Assembly (NCBI GenBank): GCA_029942065.1
Contig: JAPYTY010000066.1
Coordinates: 1-9,185, forward strand
Origin: Acidobacteriota bacterium
Lineage (GTDB): Bacteria; Acidobacteriota; UBA6911; RPQK01; JADFOI01
Direction: 5' to 3'
DNA length: 9,185 bases
Shown: one piece after another, positions 5,152 to 9,185 of the stretch
Layout: the number at the start of each line of letters is the position of its first letter
Position numbering within the stretch: the stretch's first letter is position 1
Program-made: the position numbers and the translations under genes
Notes under the pieces: model-generated
The model's input: the letters and a program-made list of their open reading frames with translations, nothing else
Told to the model about the DNA's origin: nothing
The model's database searches: none

Positions 5152-7229
5152 GTTTTGAGAGGGCTTTTAGAGCTTCCAGCTATCTTTTACTGTTCTCGGG
5201 GTTTATCTCCCTGTTTGCCAGTGATGCAATCGGTCCTCTGATAACCGTCCTGTACATTTTGGCAATGGTAGCGAGTTGGAAAATTGGGAGGATCACCCTC
5301 GAAGGTTGGCTGCAATTGGTCCTGGTAGTGGGTTTCGTCACCTTTTTTCTCACGGACGGCCTGGTTCTGACAGATTTTGTGTCGGCGACCATCCACCTTT
5401 TGCTTCTGGTCAGCCTGGTCAAGGTATTCACTCTTGAGGCTCAAAGAGATTATCTGATTCTGTACTGCATTTCTTTTGGGTACCTGTTGTTTTCGTCTGC
5501 CTATACCATCTCCATTACCTTTTTGATGGCGCTCATTCTGTATGTTTTTCTGGCTATTTTGACCTTTATTCTTTTTGAGAGTAAGCAAGCCTATCAAGAG
5601 AATCGCACCGCCTATTTTTCACTGAAGGGATATGCCAATGTGGCCCTGGTCATCACGATGCTGATCGCCTTGATTGCAGTGCCCATCTTCCTGGTTATTC
5701 CCCGAGTCTCATTTGGTTTGTTCAGGGTGGATAGGGCCTTGGAACTGAACATGAGCGGATTTTCCGACAAGGTGAGCCTGGGCGACATCGGGCAGATCAT
5801 GGTGAATTCGACCGTGGTCATGCGGGTCAGGGTGGGCGCCGCGGTGGAGAGCCTGCCCCCGGATTTGAAATGGCGAGGTATTTCACTGGACCACTATGAC
5901 GGAAGAGATTGGTCCAACACTCGAGACCAGTATCGGCGGCTTCGAAGGACCAGTCGATTTGGGGGGATTCTTGTGACCGAGGATCGCCGCAGTAATGAAA
6001 ATCTGATTGAGCAAAATATTTTCCTGGAACCCTTCAGTGATGTGATCTTTGCCGCACCGGAGATGATTTTGATCACCGGAGATGCGCTGAACCGAACGCT
6101 CATGTTTGAGGATGGCAATGACTCGGTCGGGGTCTATCGCCGAATGCAGGGTCCCTTGAGATATGTCGTTTACTCGGACCTGATGAGCCGTGCCGAGAAA
6201 ATAGGTGTAGCCATCGAGGGACCGATCCCGGAAGCGATCCAGGGGCGCTATCTACAGCTTCCCGAACTCCATCCCGGTGTTTTCCAGCTGGCTGAGGAAA
6301 TCACGGCAGGCTACCCCGGCACTATCGAGAAGGCCCTGGCAATCGAACGTTTCCTGAGAGAAAACTACGGATATACTCTGGACAACAGTTCGGCTAGCGC
6401 CGATGACCCGCTCTATGATTTCCTGATGGAAACGAAAATGGGGCACTGTGAGTATTTTGCGGCGGCTCAAGCGGTATTGATGCGTATCGTGGGAATCCCC
6501 ACCCGAGTGGTCAACGGTTTCAAAAGAGGGGAATTGAACGGATTCAGTGACTACTTTATCGTGCGGCAATCGGATGCTCATAGCTGGGTGGAGGGGTATT
6601 TCCCGGGCTCCGGCTGGATGGAGTTCGACTCGACTCCGCCGGTCGACAACGGTCCACCGGGATTCGCGTTGACACGATGGGCGACTCAGCTCCTGGACAC
6701 CATGGACGCTCTGTGGGTCGAAATTATCATGTTTGATCGGGTTTCACAGATCGGGGTTTTCCGCTCATTGCGATCCAATGTGGGCAACACCTGGAATGAA
6801 ATTTCCCGTATTTCTACTCGGTTGGATGAAATCGCCAAATTGGAGTGGCTGGAGGATTTCAGGCCCTGGGACTCCGGGTTTGTTTTCTATCTGGTGGTGA
6901 GCCTCCTGTTGGCGACGGCTTGCTGGGTCCTTTACCGCTATCGCAGATACTTCCGGATCTATTGGAAACAATGGTTTTCGGGGAAAGTGAGCTCCAGTAT
7001 CGCCCCCGAATACTATCTGGAAATGCTGGACTTTGTGGGGCGGAAGGGTCTGGTGAAGGGGCCGGCTGAGACTCCGGGTGAATTCGTCCAGAGGATCCAG
7101 GCCAGTTTCAGTACCCCTGCGCCTGCGCTCATCACTCAGCTCTACTACCGTAATCGGTTTGGTCATTTTCCCCTGGGAACTTCAGACCTGTCCCGGGTGT
7201 ACGGCTGGTTGAAAGAACTGCGCCGCTGA
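5148..7229 (+). CDS. TgpA-type membrane transglutaminase
   Basis: 693 residues in the standard three-part layout. About six or seven helices occupy residues 1-185, ending with the TgpA_N hallmark SGFSDKVSLGDIGQIMVNST and the strand MRVRV. An external transglutaminase-like core follows with catalytic Cys434 (GHCEYFA), His478 (DAHSWVEGY) and Asp494 (EFDSTPP). One more helix lies near 580-600 (FVFYLVVSLLLATACWVLY), then a C-terminal DUF4129 domain (YYLEMLDFVGRKGL, ETPGEFVQRI). All three catalytic residues are present, so it should be active as a cysteine peptidase or transglutaminase outside the membrane; the substrate is unknown. ATGA overlap with DUF58 shows coupling in the MoxR operon. It is the last gene of that unit; no clear terminator follows. 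Confidence 0.93.
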   Translation: MSFERAFRASSYLLLFSGFISLFASDAIGPLITVLYILAMVASWKIGRITLEGWLQLVLVVGFVTFFLTDGLVLTDFVSATIHLLLLVSLVKVFTLEAQRDYLILYCISFGYLLFSSAYTISITFLMALILYVFLAILTFILFESKQAYQENRTAYFSLKGYANVALVITMLIALIAVPIFLVIPRVSFGLFRVDRALELNMSGFSDKVSLGDIGQIMVNSTVVMRVRVGAAVESLPPDLKWRGISLDHYDGRDWSNTRDQYRRLRRTSRFGGILVTEDRRSNENLIEQNIFLEPFSDVIFAAPEMILITGDALNRTLMFEDGNDSVGVYRRMQGPLRYVVYSDLMSRAEKIGVAIEGPIPEAIQGRYLQLPELHPGVFQLAEEITAGYPGTIEKALAIERFLRENYGYTLDNSSASADDPLYDFLMETKMGHCEYFAAAQAVLMRIVGIPTRVVNGFKRGELNGFSDYFIVRQSDAHSWVEGYFPGSGWMEFDSTPPVDNGPPGFALTRWATQLLDTMDALWVEIIMFDRVSQIGVFRSLRSNVGNTWNEISRISTRLDEIAKLEWLEDFRPWDSGFVFYLVVSLLLATACWVLYRYRRYFRIYWKQWFSGKVSSSIAPEYYLEMLDFVGRKGLVKGPAETPGEFVQRIQASFSTPAPALITQLYYRNRFGHFPLGTSDLSRVYGWLKELRR

Positions 7230-7257
7230 CACCTCAAAGATGCACAGACAGGACTCC

Positions 7258-7266
7258 TGATATACT
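7258..7266 (+). promoter_or_regulatory. Extended -10 promoter before rimO
   Basis: TGATATACT contains an extended -10 (TG, one base, then TATACT with five of six matches). It ends six bases before the rimO ATG, so transcription would begin at about the A of the ATG, giving a leaderless message. No -35 at proper spacing and no Shine-Dalgarno were found in the 43-base gap. Confidence 0.45.
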
Positions 7267-7272
7267 CCGCAC

Positions 7273-8613
7273 ATGTCGAAGGTTGGTTTCGTCAGTCTGG
7301 GATGTCCGAAAAACCTCGTTGACAGCGAGGTGATGCTGGGGCTTCTGCGCCAGGATGGCCATGAAATCACCGCCAATGAGCGGGATGCCGAAATTATCGT
7401 GGTGAACACCTGCGGTTTTATTGAGAGTGCCAAGCAGGAGTCGATCGATTCGATTCTGGAAATGGCACAGCTCAAGGTCGATGGAAATTGCCGTAAGCTG
7501 ATCGTGGCCGGATGTCTGGTTGAACGGTATCGAGCGGAAATTCTTGACCAGATTCCCGAGGTGGATGCGGTAGTCGGTACCAGCCAGATTCCGGAAATCA
7601 TCCATGTCTGTAGCGAATCTTCACCGGTTCCTGATCTTCCCCACTACGACTCCCGAGAGGCCTACCTGTACAGCGAATCGGATCCCAGAGTGCTCACCAC
7701 CCCAAGCTACAGTGCTTATCTTAAAATCGCTGAGGGTTGTGACCATCCCTGCAGTTTTTGTGTTATTCCCCAGATGCGAGGGAAATTTCGTAGTCGTTCC
7801 ATTGAGTCAGTCGTCACCGAAGCCCGCAACCTGGCATCTCGAGGAACCAAAGAACTCAACCTCATTGGTCAGGACACTACCATGTACGGGTGGGACTGGG
7901 GGAACAACGCGGGTTTGGCTGAGCTCATCAGAAGCCTGGGGCAGGTACAAGGGATCGAGTGGATCCGCGTCCTGTACATTTACCCCAATAATGTTTCCGA
8001 TGGGTTCCTGGAAGCGGTTGCAAAGACTCCCACCGCCTGTAAGTACATCGATATTCCTCTTCAGCATGCGTCGAGCAACGTCTTGAAACGGATGAAAAGA
8101 GGAGGAAATCGACATTCATTATCGAAGCTGATGCAACGGATTCGAAGCATCATTCCTGAGGTCACGATCCGAACCACCATGATCGTGGGATTCCCGGGTG
8201 AAACGGAAGAGAATATGCGGGAGTTGATGGATTTTGTCGAGGAGACCCGGTTTGACCGCCTGGGCGTCTTTACTTACTCCGATGAAGAAGGGTCCGACGC
8301 CCATGAACTGGATGGGAAACTCCCGGAAGAGGTCAAACAGGAGCGTCGCCGGAAATTGATGGGGCTTCAGGCCGGTATTTCCAGGGACAAGAATGGCCGG
8401 CTGGTTGGAAAAGTCGTCCCCGTACTGGTCGAGGGAATAGCGCAGGAAAGCGAGCTGTTTTGGCAGGGGCGATTGCCTTCTCAGGCTCCGGATATTGACG
8501 GTGTGGTTTATTTAACGGATGGAGTCACCGAAGAGGTCCTGCCTGGAGAAATTCGCTCGGTCCAGATCACGGAGGCCCATGACTATGACCTGGTTGGAAC
8601 CGTCCTGCCATGA
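7273..8613 (+). CDS. rimO: Ribosomal protein S12 methylthiotransferase RimO
   Basis: RimO adds a methylthio group to a conserved aspartate of ribosomal protein S12, using two iron-sulfur clusters and S-adenosylmethionine. The 446-residue length is typical. The N-terminal UPF0004 domain shows its three cluster cysteines: Cys11 (SLGCPKNLVDSE), Cys47 (NTCGF) and Cys81 (AGCL). The radical SAM domain has Cys156, Cys160 and Cys163 in AEGCDHPCSFCVIP, followed by RGKFRSR. These exact motifs separate RimO from the tRNA enzyme MiaB. The C-terminal TRAM domain covers about 377-446. No upstream in-frame start or Shine-Dalgarno exists; the ATG follows a -10-like box by six bases. The stop overlaps the yacG start by four bases. 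Confidence 0.96.
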   Translation: MSKVGFVSLGCPKNLVDSEVMLGLLRQDGHEITANERDAEIIVVNTCGFIESAKQESIDSILEMAQLKVDGNCRKLIVAGCLVERYRAEILDQIPEVDAVVGTSQIPEIIHVCSESSPVPDLPHYDSREAYLYSESDPRVLTTPSYSAYLKIAEGCDHPCSFCVIPQMRGKFRSRSIESVVTEARNLASRGTKELNLIGQDTTMYGWDWGNNAGLAELIRSLGQVQGIEWIRVLYIYPNNVSDGFLEAVAKTPTACKYIDIPLQHASSNVLKRMKRGGNRHSLSKLMQRIRSIIPEVTIRTTMIVGFPGETEENMRELMDFVEETRFDRLGVFTYSDEEGSDAHELDGKLPEEVKQERRRKLMGLQAGISRDKNGRLVGKVVPVLVEGIAQESELFWQGRLPSQAPDIDGVVYLTDGVTEEVLPGEIRSVQITEAHDYDLVGTVLP

Positions 8614-8798
8614 AATGCAAGGGAACTCCATGTCCCGCCTGCGGCCGGGAGGTCTCCAGTTCCGGCTCTGAATTTTTCCCTTTTTGCAGCCAACGATGTC
8701 GTCTTCTTGATCTGGGAAAGTGGCTGGATGGACGCTATCGAGTCGCGGGCCGTAAGGTCCCTACAGAGGCGGAAATCGAGGACGAATGCCTCGACTGA
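8610..8798 (+). CDS. yacG: DNA gyrase inhibitor YacG-like zinc protein
   Basis: A 62-residue zinc-ribbon protein of normal family length. Cys8 and Cys11 (CPACGRE) pair with Cys26 and Cys30 (FCSQRCRLLDLGKWLDG) to bind one zinc ion, and the RCRLLDLGKW motif is diagnostic. In E. coli YacG binds GyrB and blocks DNA binding by gyrase. The C-terminal tail PTEAEIEDECLD is acidic, as in relatives. It overlaps rimO by four bases and pgpA by 13 bases, so the three are surely one transcript. No separate ribosome site is evident, consistent with coupled translation. Confidence 0.92.
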   Translation: MKCKGTPCPACGREVSSSGSEFFPFCSQRCRLLDLGKWLDGRYRVAGRKVPTEAEIEDECLD

Positions 8799-9185
8799 TT
8801 CGAGCGGTGGTAACCGGTCTGGGGATAGGCTATTTACCCCTGGCTCCGGGAACCTGGGCCTCCGGGGCAACCATCCTGTTGGTTGCTCTGATTCACCGGG
8901 TCGCACCGGCTCGCGAATCACTTGTTCTGGGGGGGGCGCTGGTTTTGCTCACACCTGTAGCGGTCGTTTTTTCAACACGATATTCCCACACTGAGAACCA
9001 CCCGGATCCCTCCCAGGTGGTGATCGATGAAATCATCGGCCAAATGGTTTGTTTCCTCTGGGTTCCGATAACGATCTTCTCTCTGGCGGTTGGATTTCTG
9101 ATGTTCCGCTTCTTTGATATTGTGAAGCCGTTTCCAGTACGAACTTTTGAAAAATTGCCGGGCGGGATGGGTATCGTTTTTGATG
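8786..9185 (+). CDS. pgpA: Phosphatidylglycerophosphatase A, N-terminal part (3' end outside window)
   Basis: Open from the ATG at 8786 to the window edge, 133 codons, which should be most of a roughly 155-170-residue protein. PgpA removes phosphate from phosphatidylglycerophosphate at the inner membrane to make phosphatidylglycerol. Diagnostic motifs are GIGYLPLAPGTWAS (13-26), PDPSQVVIDEIIGQMV (73-88, with the acidic Asp81-Glu82 expected to bind metal) and FRFFDIVKPFPVR (107-119), followed by LPGGMGIVFD. Hydrophobic helices lie at about 28-37, 45-62 and 87-106. The start overlaps yacG by 13 bases; GAGGA at 8778-8782 is a plausible but closely spaced (three-base) ribosome site. Only the last 25-35 residues are missing. 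Confidence 0.93.
   Translation, partial: MPRLIRAVVTGLGIGYLPLAPGTWASGATILLVALIHRVAPARESLVLGGALVLLTPVAVVFSTRYSHTENHPDPSQVVIDEIIGQMVCFLWVPITIFSLAVGFLMFRFFDIVKPFPVRTFEKLPGGMGIVFD

Noticed and set aside
7230..7272. Terminator between the transglutaminase gene and rimO
   Set aside because: Only a short CAGGA/TCCTG inverted repeat with one central base is present, with no T-run. It is not enough to call.
1..9185. tRNA, rRNA or riboswitch
   Set aside because: I looked in the gaps for cloverleaf or known aptamer landmarks and saw none; most gaps are short or repeat-filled.

Overview
The window is a bacterial chromosomal segment of roughly balanced base composition. Every gene I can support lies on the + strand. 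The gene content is house-keeping and envelope-related, and no phage or transposase gene is visible. The lineage is uncertain. The truncated secreted protein at the left edge, the RimO-YacG-PgpA order and the dispersed palindromic intergenic repeats suggest Acidobacteriota or a neighbouring uncultured phylum. This is an impression from memory, not a database result.

Layout. Positions 1-240 hold the C-terminal end of a small, probably exported protein. It stops exactly where a 120-base repeat element (241-360) begins, built of 7-base units in inverted orientation. Next is a tight pair: a 112-residue PD-(D/E)XK-like nuclease-fold protein (402-740) overlapping by four bases a divergent hypoxanthine phosphoribosyltransferase (737-1330). 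After a 78-base gap come an unrecognised two-helix membrane protein (1409-1657) and a one-filter potassium channel (1665-2057). The channel's RCK (TrkA-N/TrkA-C) regulatory domain continues in a different reading frame (2035-2664). The glycine-rich nucleotide loop expected at the frame change is absent, so the gene appears broken by a small deletion, or split.

Positions 2665-2881 are a gene-free patchwork of palindromes and degenerate 7-base repeats, including a second copy of the 241-360 element. A promoter-like sequence then precedes a three-gene operon: a MoxR AAA+ ATPase (2919-3881), a DUF58 membrane protein (3886-5151) and a TgpA-type membrane transglutaminase (5148-7229). This is the widespread MoxR-DUF58-transglutaminase cassette, thought to act in assembly or processing of proteins at the cell envelope. 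The last block starts with an extended -10 sequence and carries rimO (ribosomal protein S12 methylthiotransferase), yacG (zinc-binding gyrase inhibitor) and the start of pgpA (phosphatidylglycerophosphatase A), with overlapping junctions. pgpA runs off the right edge.

The points most worth a second look are: the channel/RCK frame break with loss of the dinucleotide-binding loop; the two repeat patches sharing a 7-base period; the nuclease-fold gene coupled to an atypical hpt; and -10-like hexamers 6-12 bases before several start codons that lack a Shine-Dalgarno sequence, which suggests leaderless transcripts. I did not find a clearly new multi-gene system.
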